Source: Roseburia hominis (GTDB lineage Bacteria > Bacillota > Clostridia > Lachnospirales > Lachnospiraceae). From it: a stretch of DNA of 64,000 nucleotides. The stretch lies in NCBI GenBank assembly GCA_040702975.1, contig CP159990.1, positions 4,193,936 through 4,257,935 of the forward strand, given 5' to 3'. The stretch's first letter is position 1. Every line of letters begins with the position of its first letter. The notes under the pieces are model-generated. The model was not told where the DNA came from. It worked only from the letters and a program-made list of their open reading frames with translations, and searched no databases. Positions 27,080-36,042 of the stretch are shown piece by piece. The translations under genes and the position numbers were made by a program.

Positions 27080-28021
27080 TTATTTCACAAATTCTTTTAC
27101 CTTATTGTAAATGCTTTCCGCGTCCAGACCATATTTCTTGATCAGCTCTTTCGCCGGGCCGGACTCTCCGAATACGTCCTGCACACCGATCTTCAGAACC
27201 TGTGTCGGGCATTTCTCAGAAAGGACATCACATACAGCGCTTCCAAGTCCGCCGATTACAGAGTGCTCTTCTACCGTAACCACTTTTCCGGTCTCTTTTG
27301 CTGCTGCAAGAACGAGTTCTTCGTCCAGAGGTTTGATGGTGTGGATATTGATCACCTTCGCATCAATTCCGTCTGCCGCAAGTTTTTCTGCCGCTTCCAG
27401 AGATTCGCTTACTTCCAGCCCATTTGCGATGATGGTAACATCTTTTCCTTCTCTTAACACGATACCTTTTCCAATCTCGAACTTGTAATCCGGATTATCA
27501 TTGATCACCGGTACTGCAAGTCTTCCGAAACGAAGGTAAACCGGTCCCTGATGCTCATATGCTGCAAATACGGCAGCTTTTGCCTCGATATCATCAGACG
27601 GGCTGATGACTACCATACCCGGAATCGTTCTCATAAGAGCAATATCCTCATTACACTGATGGGTCGCACCGTCTTCACCAACGGAGATACCAGCGTGAGT
27701 TGCTCCGATTTTTACGTTGTTCTTCGGATATCCGATCGAGTTACGAACCTGCTCGAATGCACGTCCTGCGGCAAACATTGCAAAGGAGCTTGCAAACGGA
27801 ACTTTACCTGTGGTAGCGATACCTGCCGCTACGCCCATCAGGTTGCTCTCTGCGATACCGCAGTCGATGAAACGCTCCGGGAACGCTTTCTTGAAGGTTC
27901 CGGTCTTGGTCGCACCCGCAAGGTCAGCATCCAATACGATCACGTCATCATGTAATTTACCTAATTCTGCCAAAGCATTACCGTAGCTCTCTCTTGTTGC
28001 GATCTTCTTTACTTCTGACAT
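27080..28021 (-). CDS. transketolase, C-terminal subunit (split enzyme)
   Basis: 313 residues covering the pyrimidine-binding and C-terminal parts of transketolase: ATRESYGNALAELG at the start, DCGIAESNLMGVAAGIA with the catalytic Glu, a Phe/aromatic pocket around PFASSFAMFAAGRAFEQVRN, and the C-terminal transketolase_C domain. It overlaps the N-terminal subunit gene by 13 bp. The two chains together move two-carbon units between sugar phosphates. Confidence 0.95.
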   Translation of the reverse strand: MSEVKKIATRESYGNALAELGKLHDDVIVLDADLAGATKTGTFKKAFPERFIDCGIAESNLMGVAAGIATTGKVPFASSFAMFAAGRAFEQVRNSIGYPKNNVKIGATHAGISVGEDGATHQCNEDIALMRTIPGMVVISPSDDIEAKAAVFAAYEHQGPVYLRFGRLAVPVINDNPDYKFEIGKGIVLREGKDVTIIANGLEVSESLEAAEKLAADGIDAKVINIHTIKPLDEELVLAAAKETGKVVTVEEHSVIGGLGSAVCDVLSEKCPTQVLKIGVQDVFGESGPAKELIKKYGLDAESIYNKVKEFVK

Positions 28022-28845
28022 AATGCTTCACCTACTTTCTCTAAATCTGCCATTGCAATCTTGTATTCTTCCTCATTCGGAGCTTTTCCATGCCATCCTG
28101 CCTGATTCTCCATGAAGGAAACGTTTTTTCCTTTTACGGTCTTGGCGATGATAGCGGTCGGCATTCCTTTCGTCTCTCTTGCTTCCTTGAATGCTGCGTC
28201 GATTGCGTCAAAATCATGTCCGTCGATGTTAATTACATGGAAATTGAAGGCTTCAAATTTCTTGTCGATCGGGTACGGAGAGTTTACTTCATCAATCGGT
28301 CCGTCAATCTGAAGATTGTTATTATCTACGATCACTACCAGGTTGTCCAGCTTCTTAAAGCCTGCCAGCATGGAAGCCTCCCAAACCTGACCTTCCTGAA
28401 TCTCACCGTCTCCCAGAAGGGTGTATACGCGGTAATCATCACCGGAAATCTTTGCGGAAATTGCCATACCTACTGCTGCGGAGATTCCCTGTCCCAGAGA
28501 GCCGCTTGACATATCCACGCCCGGAATGTGCTTCATATCCGGATGTCCCTGCAGATAAGAACCGGTGTGGCGAAGCGTCTTTAAATCCTCCACCGGGAAG
28601 AATCCTCTGTTGGCCAGGGTAGAATAGTATCCCGGAGCGGTATGTCCTTTGGAGAGCACGAAACGGTCACGGTCAGCCTTCTTCGGGTCAGCCGGATCGA
28701 TGTTCATCTCTTCAAAAAATAAATAGGTGTAAATATCTGCTGCAGATAAAGATCCGCCCGGATGACCGGACTTAGCGTTGTAAACTGCGGTCACAATGCC
28801 TTTGCGGACTTCATTTGCAGTTTTCATAAGTTCTAACTTGTTCAT
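28009..28845 (-). CDS. transketolase, N-terminal subunit (split enzyme)
   Basis: 278 residues carrying the thiamine-diphosphate domain: AKSGHPGGSLSAADIYTYLF, and the metal/pyrophosphate motif GDGEIQEGQVWEAS ending in NNLQIDGPIDE. Upstream AGGAGGC. Second gene of the operon transaldolase-tktN-tktC, which handles the non-oxidative pentose phosphate steps. Confidence 0.96.
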   Translation of the reverse strand: MNKLELMKTANEVRKGIVTAVYNAKSGHPGGSLSAADIYTYLFFEEMNIDPADPKKADRDRFVLSKGHTAPGYYSTLANRGFFPVEDLKTLRHTGSYLQGHPDMKHIPGVDMSSGSLGQGISAAVGMAISAKISGDDYRVYTLLGDGEIQEGQVWEASMLAGFKKLDNLVVIVDNNNLQIDGPIDEVNSPYPIDKKFEAFNFHVINIDGHDFDAIDAAFKEARETKGMPTAIIAKTVKGKNVSFMENQAGWHGKAPNEEEYKIAMADLEKVGEALCQK

Positions 28846-28935
28846 GAAAGTTTGCCTCCTGAAATTGAATTGTTCATTATTCTACGCCGAATAAGCGTAC
28901 AACTCACGAATTCTGCGAATTCATGCACTCCGCGC

Positions 28936-29592
28936 TTATTCTCCAAAGACTGCTTTGTAGTCAGCCTGGAATTTAGCGATACCAGCATCGGTCAGCGGGT
29001 GATGTGTCATCTGCTCGATTACCTTGTACGGTACGGTAGCGATGTCTGCGCCAGCCAGTGCGCAGTCGGTTACATGCATAGTATTCCGTACGCTTGCTGC
29101 GATGATCTGCGTGTCGATATCTCCTGCTACTGCGAAAATCTCAGCGATCTCACGGATCAGATCAACACCGCGTACAGAGATGTCGTCCAGACGTCCCAGG
29201 AACGGAGATACATAGGTAGCACCTGCTCTTGCTGCCAGAAGTGCCTGGTTAGCGGTGAAAATCAGGGTAACATTCGTCTTGATTCCTTCTGCGCTAAGTG
29301 CCTTACATGCTTTCAGGCCCTCTACTGTCATCGGAATCTTAACTACCATATTCGGGTGAATCTTTGCGATCTCTCTTCCTTCTGCGATCATGCCTTCTGC
29401 ATCTACAGTCGTTGCTTTTACTTCCCCACTGATCGGTCCATCTACGATAGATGTGATCTCAGCGATGACCTCAGAAAATACACGTCCTTCTTTTGCGATC
29501 AGGGACGGGTTCGTAGTAACACCACAGATAACCCCCATATCATTTGCTTTTCTGATGTCGTCAACGTTGGCTGTGTCAATGAAAAATTTCAT
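28936..29592 (-). CDS. fsa: fructose-6-phosphate aldolase / transaldolase-like enzyme
   Basis: 218 residues, the short transaldolase subfamily. [17 protein letters not shown] and [14 protein letters not shown] at the N-terminus; the Schiff-base Lys is in [42 protein letters not shown] follows. With the split transketolase it suggests that the protein acts as a transaldolase in the pentose phosphate route. AAGGAGG-like site upstream. First gene of the operon, with its own promoter at 29733-29762. A small stem-loop (GAATAAGCG/CGCTTATTC) lies after its stop. Confidence 0.93.
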   Translation of the reverse strand: MKFFIDTANVDDIRKANDMGVICGVTTNPSLIAKEGRVFSEVIAEITSIVDGPISGEVKATTVDAEGMIAEGREIAKIHPNMVVKIPMTVEGLKACKALSAEGIKTNVTLIFTANQALLAARAGATYVSPFLGRLDDISVRGVDLIREIAEIFAVAGDIDTQIIAASVRNTMHVTDCALAGADIATVPYKVIEQMTHHPLTDAGIAKFQADYKAVFGE

Positions 29593-29732
29593 TTCCTCTT
29601 CCTCCTTGAATTTAATATACCTGTTATTTTTCCGTAATCTGACAGTTGATTCCGGTCTTGTTTTTCTGCAAATTCCTTCCTCTTTCCGGCGGACTTACAG
29701 ATCCTGCTTTCACCTCTGTCTGATTTACTTTG

Positions 29733-29762
29733 ATTATATCGCATGGGTAAAAGGTTGGTCAA
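29733..29762 (-). promoter_or_regulatory. promoter of the transaldolase-transketolase operon
   Basis: On the minus strand TTGACC (29757-29762), 18-nt spacer, TATAAT (29733-29738). Immediately upstream (29788-29820) is a perfect 16-bp AT-rich palindrome that could be an operator for the adjacent LacI protein. Confidence 0.7.
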
Positions 29763-29787
29763 TAGCCTATATTTTTATTAATAATTT

Positions 29788-29820
29788 ACGCAATTAATAA
29801 TTTTAAATTATTAATTGCGT
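29788..29820. repeat. perfect 16-bp palindrome, operator or terminator
   Basis: ACGCAATTAATAATTT, one central base, and its exact inverse. It lies 25 bp upstream of the -35 of the transaldolase operon and 37 bp after the stop of the LacI gene. A T-run follows only on the plus strand, where no gene ends, so an operator role is at least as likely as termination. Confidence 0.55.
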
Positions 29821-29857
29821 TTTTTCTTTTTTTACGTATTTAATTTCCAAGTTAGCG

Positions 29858-31000
29858 CTATTTTGCGCTTTTTCTTCCGGATTTATTATTAATATTTTTC
29901 CTTTTTGAACTAATTTTTGTTTTTGCATAAGAAGTCGTTCCACGCACGATCAGCTTGGGATCATACTCCACATGGTACGTACTTGTGGGCTGTATCTCCG
30001 AATATTTGCTGTTCTGGGACATAATCTTTTTTACGATAATATCGCAGGCATCTCTGCCTTTGAACACCACGAAATGTTCTATCGTGGTGAGCCCCACCTT
30101 CTGCATTCTGGCAAACAGGGTATTGTCACACCCCATCACGGATATATCCCCCGGCACCTTATATTTTTCTTCCTGCAGGGCGTCGAGAATGCCAAATGCA
30201 ATCATGTCGTTAAGACCCACGATCGCAGTGATATCCCCATGCTCCTGCAAAACCTCTTTGGTCAGGTCATAGCCTATCTTATATTCGGAATCGATCATCT
30301 GCACGTCCATGTCAATCTCTTCATTCGCCGCCTTGATGATCACGTTCTCCTTCAGCCCTGCCTTTTCAAACTCCTTGAGAAAGCCTTCCACTCGCTTGGA
30401 GCGCTGCTTCTGTCTGATGGTAAGCGGCGGTGCAATGTACGCCACTTTTCGGTGCCCCAACTCCAGCAGATGCTGCGCCATAATGCGGCCCAGCTTGGAA
30501 TTGTCCAGTTCCACCGCATCTACATTCAGACGTTCGTTCTGGTTATTGATAATCACGATCGGGACCCGCTTTGCAAGATCCTCCACGACGCCCATGAAAC
30601 AGTGACTGGGATTACAGGTGTAAATAATCCCCAGCGGCTTTAAGTCGTGCATCATTTTCAAATACCGCTCTTCCATGCGCAGATCGCGCTGCGTGTTGCA
30701 CACGAACAATGCATATCCCTGCTCCTTGGCGCGGGACTCGATTCCCTGCAAAAGCATGACATAATAGGGGTTGGTCAGGTTCGAGCAGAACACCACCAAA
30801 AGTTTTTCCTTCCGGCTGTCTTTTCTGGTCTTGCGCTTCGGAATCTCATATCCCAGCTCCCGGGCAGCTTCTTCTACCTTCTGTACGGTTTCCTTGGAAA
30901 AGGAGACATTATACTTGTGGTTCAGCACCATGGAAACCGTAGATTGTGAAACTCCCGCCGCTCTCGCGATATCGACTGACGTTACTTTCTTCTTTTTCAT
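29858..31000 (-). CDS. LacI-family regulator near the pentose phosphate operon
   Basis: 380 residues. N-terminal helix-turn-helix TSVDIARAAGVSQSTVSMVL and hinge, then the sugar-binding domain (NLTNPYYVMLLQGIESRAKE; DNSKLGRIMAQHLLELGHRKVAYI; GCDNTLFARM). An extra basic C-terminal tail (AKTKISSKRKNINNK) is unusual. It lies upstream of the transaldolase-transketolase genes on the same strand, so control of them is plausible. Ligand unknown. Confidence 0.92.
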   Translation of the reverse strand: MKKKKVTSVDIARAAGVSQSTVSMVLNHKYNVSFSKETVQKVEEAARELGYEIPKRKTRKDSRKEKLLVVFCSNLTNPYYVMLLQGIESRAKEQGYALFVCNTQRDLRMEERYLKMMHDLKPLGIIYTCNPSHCFMGVVEDLAKRVPIVIINNQNERLNVDAVELDNSKLGRIMAQHLLELGHRKVAYIAPPLTIRQKQRSKRVEGFLKEFEKAGLKENVIIKAANEEIDMDVQMIDSEYKIGYDLTKEVLQEHGDITAIVGLNDMIAFGILDALQEEKYKVPGDISVMGCDNTLFARMQKVGLTTIEHFVVFKGRDACDIIVKKIMSQNSKYSEIQPTSTYHVEYDPKLIVRGTTSYAKTKISSKRKNINNKSGRKSAK

Positions 31001-31093
31001 ACCCGTAGCAGAATCCCGCCTCTTACCGGGAATCCCACGCCTCCCTTCCTATATATTTGTGTTCTTTTAAGCCCTGTATCTGCCTCTATCTTT

Positions 31094-31690
31094 CTAAAGC
31101 TCTGTCCGGCCTTCCAGCGCCCGCAGAAGCGTCACCTCGTCGATGTATTCCAGATCGCCGCCCACCGGAACTCCGCTGGCGATTCGGCTGACCTTCACCC
31201 CGGCAGGCTTTATCAGCTTACTGATGTACATCGCCGTAGTCTCCCCTTCCAAACTGGAATTGGTGGCAATGATGACCTCCTCCACATCTCCCTGAAGGCG
31301 TTCGATCAGCTCTTTTAAGCGAATGTCTCCCGGGCCGATTCCCAGCATAGGCGAGATTGCCCCGTGAAGCACATGATAGACGCCGTTATATTTGCCCGTC
31401 TTTTCGTATGCCGCCAGATCCCGCGGATTCTCCACGACCATGATGGTCTTGTGATCACGCTCGCTGCTGGCACAGATTGGACACAGTTCCTGATCCGTCA
31501 GTGTGCAGCACTCCTTGCAGTACCGCACATTCTTTCTGGCCTCCAAAATAGTCCCCGCCAGGCGTTCTACCTGTTCCATCGGCATATTAATCATATGAAA
31601 AGCCAGCCTTCCGGCTGACTTTGCACCGATACCGGGCAGTCTTGATAGTTCTTCAATCAGTTTACTGATCTGACTGCTATAATAATCCAT
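31094..31690 (-). CDS. recR: recombination protein RecR
   Basis: 198 residues, the standard length. Helix-hairpin-helix ([19 protein letters not shown]), a four-Cys zinc finger ([16 protein letters not shown]), a Toprim domain ([29 protein letters not shown]) and the C-terminal Walker-B-like end. It works with RecF/RecO in gap repair by loading RecA. It follows ybaB and dnaX, the usual order in Firmicutes. Confidence 0.98.
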   Translation of the reverse strand: MDYYSSQISKLIEELSRLPGIGAKSAGRLAFHMINMPMEQVERLAGTILEARKNVRYCKECCTLTDQELCPICASSERDHKTIMVVENPRDLAAYEKTGKYNGVYHVLHGAISPMLGIGPGDIRLKELIERLQGDVEEVIIATNSSLEGETTAMYISKLIKPAGVKVSRIASGVPVGGDLEYIDEVTLLRALEGRTEL

Positions 31691-31703
31691 CTTTTTATTC
31701 TCC

Positions 31704-32057
31704 TTAGAACAATCCCGGCATACCGCCGCCGAGTCCGCCGGTCAGCTTCTGCATTGCTGAGGCACTCGCCTCATCCGCTTTACGCATCGCTTCATTTACC
31801 GCTGCCACGATCAGATCCTCCAGCATCTCGATGTCATCCGGATCAACGACTTCTTCCTGCAGCTTCACTTTCAGGACTTCCTTCTTGCCGCTCACGGTCA
31901 CTTCCACTGCCCCGCCGCCTGCTGTCGAGGTAAATTCCTTCGTCTCCATCTCCTTTGCCTGTTCTTCCATCTGGCGCTGCATCTTCTGCGCCTGCTTCAT
32001 AAGATTTGCCATATTGCCGGGCATTCCTCCGCCCGGAAATCCTCCACGTTTTGCCAT
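31704..32057 (-). CDS. ybaB: YbaB/EbfC nucleoid-associated protein
   Basis: 117 residues from ATG 32057, 8 nt after AAGGAGG. N-terminal Gly-rich segment ([12 protein letters not shown]), then the long helix [20 protein letters not shown] and the beta part [20 protein letters not shown] of the YbaB family. Dimeric DNA-binding protein encoded between dnaX and recR. Confidence 0.97.
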   Translation of the reverse strand: MAKRGGFPGGGMPGNMANLMKQAQKMQRQMEEQAKEMETKEFTSTAGGGAVEVTVSGKKEVLKVKLQEEVVDPDDIEMLEDLIVAAVNEAMRKADEASASAMQKLTGGLGGGMPGLF

Positions 32058-32147
32058 GGTCATGTCCTCCTTTTTCCATATATCTTTTCTTATCTCTATT
32101 TCATATATTTATGAGTTGTTTTTCATTTCAATACTCTGAAACTTTTC

Positions 32148-33716
32148 TTACTCATCTTCGATGATAATATCCATATTTATCATCTTCTCTATATCTACAA
32201 AGCTGTCCTCAAAGTGGCGGCCTTCCTCTACCTGGCGCACCTCCAGCGTGACAGTTTTGCCGATTTTCTTCTCAATAATCTCTGTCAGCTCCTGCTTATT
32301 TGACTCGCTTCCCACCATACCTACGCTGATCTCATCGGGAAGCACGATAAGGAGCTGTCCCTGGTTCCCCACGCTTAAGCGGGCCTGCTTCAGATAAGTC
32401 CGCAGCATTCCCGACGTCTCGCCTGCAATGGAGCGAAAATCCCTGACTACCTTTTTCACATCGTCCGGGATTGCCCTCGGAAGCTCTGGCTTCGGGGCGG
32501 GAGCGGAGGCTTCTCCATTCACATAGACAACCTTTTCCTGCACGGGCGGAGCCGAAAATGCTCCCTCCTCCACCTGCTTTTCCAGTGCGCGGATACGGTC
32601 AAGCAGGCTGTCTTTGCCGCTCTCCATCTGCGGACAGCAGAGCTTTATCAGGGTCACCTCCAAAAGCACCCTCTTCTGCGTCGCGTATTTCAGCTTACTC
32701 GTCAGCTCTGAAAAAATACGGATATACCGAAGCAGCACTCCCGGCTCGATCATCTGCGCCTCTTCTTTTAGCTGCGCAAGATTCTCCGCAGACACGTCCA
32801 GCACGTCTTCCATGCGATCGGACGTTGTGACCAGAAGCAGGTTCCTGAGATACCAGGTAAAATCTGCCGACATCTGCGACAGTTCTCTTCCCTGCATCAC
32901 CAGCTCTTCCACCGTCCTTAGGACCGCCGGAACGTCCTGCGCTATGATTTCCCGCAGGAGACGGCTGAACACCTCCGTATCCACCGCGCCAAGGACTTCC
33001 AGAACATGTTCATACGTCAGCTTCTGTCCCAGATAAAACGCAATACACTGATCCAAAAGGCTCAGTGCATCACGCATAGAGCCATCCGCCGCCTTGGCAA
33101 TATAGCGGATTGCCTTTTCCTCCACCTCTACCTGCTCCCGGACCATCAGATCCATCAGGCGGGCAGCTATGGTATCAATCGTAATTCGTTTAAAATCGTA
33201 ACGCTGGCATCGCGACAGGATCGTGATCGGAATCTTGTGTGCCTCCGTAGTCGCCAAAATGAAGATCACGTATTCCGGCGGTTCTTCCAGCGTCTTAAGA
33301 AGTGCATTGAACGCGCCGATCGACAGCATATGCACCTCGTCAATAATATAGACCTTATAGCGGCCTTCCGTGGGGCGATAGGACACCTCTTCCCGGATCT
33401 CCCGGATATTGTCCACGCCGTTATTGGAAGCCGCGTCAATCTCGATCACATTCATAGATGTCCCTGCACCGATACTCCGGCACATGGCACATTTCCCACA
33501 GGGACTTCCGTTTACAGGATTTTCACAGTTCACCGCCTTGGCAAATATCTTGGCGACCGTCGTTTTTCCTGTTCCCCGGGTTCCGCAGAACAAATAAGCG
33601 TGGCCGATTCTCCCTGCCTGAATCTGATTCTTCAGTGTTGTAATAATATGGTCCTGTCCCTTTACATCTTCAAATTCTGCCGGACGAAACTTCCGGTATA
33701 AGGCAGTATATGACAT
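32148..33716 (-). CDS. dnaX: DNA polymerase III subunit gamma/tau
   Basis: About 522 residues from ATG 33716, preceded by GGTGAG. AAA+ clamp-loader: ALYRKFRPAEFEDVKGQ, Walker A GTRGTGKTTVAKIFAKAVNC, zinc-binding Cys set (CENPVNGSPCGKCAMC), Walker B VYIIDEVHML, sensor 1 ILATTEAHKIP and the SRC motif LSRCQRYDFKRI. Domain III and a short tau tail follow. No frameshift-type A-run was noted. Confidence 0.97.
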   Translation of the reverse strand: MSYTALYRKFRPAEFEDVKGQDHIITTLKNQIQAGRIGHAYLFCGTRGTGKTTVAKIFAKAVNCENPVNGSPCGKCAMCRSIGAGTSMNVIEIDAASNNGVDNIREIREEVSYRPTEGRYKVYIIDEVHMLSIGAFNALLKTLEEPPEYVIFILATTEAHKIPITILSRCQRYDFKRITIDTIAARLMDLMVREQVEVEEKAIRYIAKAADGSMRDALSLLDQCIAFYLGQKLTYEHVLEVLGAVDTEVFSRLLREIIAQDVPAVLRTVEELVMQGRELSQMSADFTWYLRNLLLVTTSDRMEDVLDVSAENLAQLKEEAQMIEPGVLLRYIRIFSELTSKLKYATQKRVLLEVTLIKLCCPQMESGKDSLLDRIRALEKQVEEGAFSAPPVQEKVVYVNGEASAPAPKPELPRAIPDDVKKVVRDFRSIAGETSGMLRTYLKQARLSVGNQGQLLIVLPDEISVGMVGSESNKQELTEIIEKKIGKTVTLEVRQVEEGRHFEDSFVDIEKMINMDIIIEDE

Positions 33717-33844
33717 CTCGCTCACCCCTGTTCCATTGGTTTATCAAAATCCGGCCCGGCAGGCCGCTTGCGGCCGCCTCACCGCTTTCTCATGAACGCA
33801 GGGATTCCCTTTCGGAAATCCCCTGCCGTTTTACTCTTTTCTTA

Positions 33845-34921
33845 CTACTCGTCACCGAAGCTGATGCCGGTCATCTTCGCCTCTTTGATGATATCAGATT
33901 TCGGATCTACCATCTTCAGCTTGCCAGCCACTTCCTGAAGCGGAACTTTCACGATCTGCTCATTCTTGATGCCGACCATGAAGCCGTATTTCTCTTTCAG
34001 GATCAGTTCTGCTGCCGCAGCACCCAGACGGGTCGCCAGTACACGGTCATACGGACACGGAGTTCCTCCTCTTTGCATATGACCCGGAACGGTAATTCTG
34101 ACTTCCTGGTCGGTACGGTTCTGAATCTTCTCAGCCAGCTCGTAAGCAACAGACGGGTATGTCTTCTTTGCCTGCTTCTCTTTTAATTTCTTCTTCGAAA
34201 GCTTTGCGTCTTCTTTGGAAATCGCACCCTCCGCCACTGCAATGATGGTGAATCTCTTTCCGGCTTTAGCACGGGCGTTAATCGCATTAACCACAACGTC
34301 CAGATCATACGGAATCTCCGGAAGCAGAATGATATCCGCGCCGCCTGCGATACCTGCGTGCAGTGTCACATAGCCAACCTTGTGTCCCATAACCTCGATA
34401 ATAAACACACGGCTGTGAGAGGTAGCGGTGGTATGTATCCGGTCGATGGTATCTGTCGCAATGTCTACCGCACTCTGGAAACCAAAGGTCATATCTGTTC
34501 CCCAAAGGTCATTGTCGATGGTCTTCGGAAGTGTGATGACATTCAGGCCTTCCTCGCGCAGAAGATTCGCGGTCTTATGCGTACCATTTCCGCCGAGAAC
34601 TACCAGGCAGTCCAGGTTCAGCTTGTGGTAGGTATGCTTCATTGCCTCCACCTTGTCAATTCCGTCCGGGCCCGGAACACGCATCAGCTTAAACGGCTGT
34701 CTGGAGGTTCCAAGGATCGTTCCGCCCACGGTCAGAATACCGGAGAAATCGCGGGAAGTCAGCATCTTGAAGTTCGAATAGATGAGTCCCTTATATCCTT
34801 CCTGGAATCCGTAGATCTCCACGTCATCTCTCTTGGTGAAAATTCCCTTTACAACACCGCGCATTGCCGCGTTCAGCGCCTGGCAGTCGCCTCCGCTGGT
34901 CAGCATTCCAATTCTTAACAT
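33845..34921 (-). CDS. pfkA: 6-phosphofructokinase, with atypical active-site motifs
   Basis: About 358 residues. A GTG three codons earlier is an alternative start; AAAGGA sits 3 nt from it and 12 nt from the ATG. MLTSGGDCQALNAAMRG (nucleotide loop), LDCLVVLGGNGTHKTA, LPKTIDNDLWGTDMTFGF (catalytic Asp) and EVMGHKVGYVTLHAGIAGGAD are typical PFK blocks. The nucleotide motif reads GGNGT where ATP enzymes have GGDGS, and the following motif is PKTIDND, the form of PPi enzymes. The phosphate donor cannot be decided from sequence alone. Monocistronic. Confidence 0.93.
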   Translation of the reverse strand: MLRIGMLTSGGDCQALNAAMRGVVKGIFTKRDDVEIYGFQEGYKGLIYSNFKMLTSRDFSGILTVGGTILGTSRQPFKLMRVPGPDGIDKVEAMKHTYHKLNLDCLVVLGGNGTHKTANLLREEGLNVITLPKTIDNDLWGTDMTFGFQSAVDIATDTIDRIHTTATSHSRVFIIEVMGHKVGYVTLHAGIAGGADIILLPEIPYDLDVVVNAINARAKAGKRFTIIAVAEGAISKEDAKLSKKKLKEKQAKKTYPSVAYELAEKIQNRTDQEVRITVPGHMQRGGTPCPYDRVLATRLGAAAAELILKEKYGFMVGIKNEQIVKVPLQEVAGKLKMVDPKSDIIKEAKMTGISFGDE

Positions 34922-34966
34922 TTTTTTCACACATCCTTTCTTTTTTCATGGACAAACATCTAATTT

Positions 34967-34995
34967 ATTATAACCGATTCTTGTGATTGAGACAA
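34967..34995 (-). promoter_or_regulatory. pfk promoter
   Basis: On the minus strand TTGTCT (34990-34995), 17-nt spacer, TATAAT (34967-34972). Confidence 0.75.
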
Positions 34996-35010
34996 GGGGA
35001 AATGAAGCCG

Positions 35011-35039
35011 TTGACTCTTTTAAACAAAAAGACTATACT
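35011..35039 (+). promoter_or_regulatory. map promoter
   Basis: TTGACT (35011-35016), 17-nt spacer, TATACT (35034-35039), 37 bp before the map start and divergent from the pfk promoter. Confidence 0.8.
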
Positions 35040-35075
35040 AATAGAAGAAAATTTTGAAGAAAGTCAGGTAATCCT

Positions 35076-35939
35076 ATGGAACGAAACGAATTATGCTGGT
35101 GCGGCAGTGGCAAGAAATACAAAAAATGCCATCGCATTATAGAAGATAAAATTGCTTATCATGCGGACAGAGGGGAAATCGTCCCCACCCGCGATATTTT
35201 AAAAACCATTCCTCAGATCGAGGGAATCCGCAAAAGCGCCGAGCTTAACACCGCCGTGCTGGACCACGTAGCCGCGCATATCCATGCAGGCATGAGTACG
35301 GAGGAGATTGACCGTCTGGTCTATGATTTTACCGTCTCACACGGAGGGATTCCGGCCCCGCTTAATTACCAGGGCTTCCCGAAAAGTGTGTGCACCTCCA
35401 TCAATAATGAAGTCTGCCACGGAATTCCGGATGAATCCATCATACTGGAGGACGGGGACATCATCAATGTCGATGTCTCTACCATTCTGGACGGCTATTT
35501 TTCCGACGCTTCCCGTATGTTCCTGATTGGAAATGTGAGCGAGCGGGCCAAACGTCTGGTGACCGTGACCGAGGAATGCGTAAAGCTGGGACTTGCGCAG
35601 GCAAAACCCTGGAATCATCTGGGCGACATCGCTGACGCCATCAATTCCCACGCAAAAAGGAATGGATATTCTGTCGTAGAAGATATCGGCGGACACGGAG
35701 TTGGTCTGGAATTCCACGAGGAGCCGTGGGTCAGCTACGTGACTCCGAAGGGAAGCGAGATGCTTCTGGTTCCGGGCATGATTTTTACCATTGAACCGAT
35801 GATCAACGAAGGCAGACCGGATTTCTTTATTGACGAAGATAATGGCTGGACGGTATACACCGAAGATGACGGGCTTTCCGCGCAGATCGAGTATATGGTG
35901 CTGATTACTGAAGACGGGGCGGAAGTGTTGACGAAATAG
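35076..35939 (+). CDS. map: methionine aminopeptidase with N-terminal SEC-C zinc motif
   Basis: 287 residues. The first 20 residues (NELCWCGSGKKYKKCH) form a SEC-C type zinc-binding motif, as in the longer MetAP variants of Firmicutes. The pita-bread domain has the five metal ligands: DVSTILDGYFSDASRMF (two Asp), GGHGVGLEFHEEP (His), and FTIEPMINEG and AQIEYMVLI (two Glu). It removes N-terminal Met from nascent proteins. Own promoter at 35011. Confidence 0.97.
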   Translation: MERNELCWCGSGKKYKKCHRIIEDKIAYHADRGEIVPTRDILKTIPQIEGIRKSAELNTAVLDHVAAHIHAGMSTEEIDRLVYDFTVSHGGIPAPLNYQGFPKSVCTSINNEVCHGIPDESIILEDGDIINVDVSTILDGYFSDASRMFLIGNVSERAKRLVTVTEECVKLGLAQAKPWNHLGDIADAINSHAKRNGYSVVEDIGGHGVGLEFHEEPWVSYVTPKGSEMLLVPGMIFTIEPMINEGRPDFFIDEDNGWTVYTEDDGLSAQIEYMVLITEDGAEVLTK

Positions 35940-35977
35940 GGGCGTCTGCCGCAGGACTGTACAGATGCCTGACAACA

Positions 35978-36024
35978 GAAAAGGTCTGGACGAGATGGAT
36001 TTTTCTCGCGCCAGACCTTTTCCT
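35978..36024. terminator. bidirectional terminator between map and the surface protein gene
   Basis: GAAAAGGTCTGG (35978-35989) pairs perfectly with CCAGACCTTTTC (36011-36022). Both strands give T-rich tails at the stem base. The genes on either side converge. Confidence 0.75.
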
Positions 36025-36042
36025 CTAAAAGCGATACCCTCG

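Noticed and set aside
33717..33844. SRP RNA gene near dnaX
   Set aside because: No GGAAGCAGCA-type Alu/S-domain core; only a hairpin (GGGGATTTCCGAAAGGGAATCCCT) after pfk.
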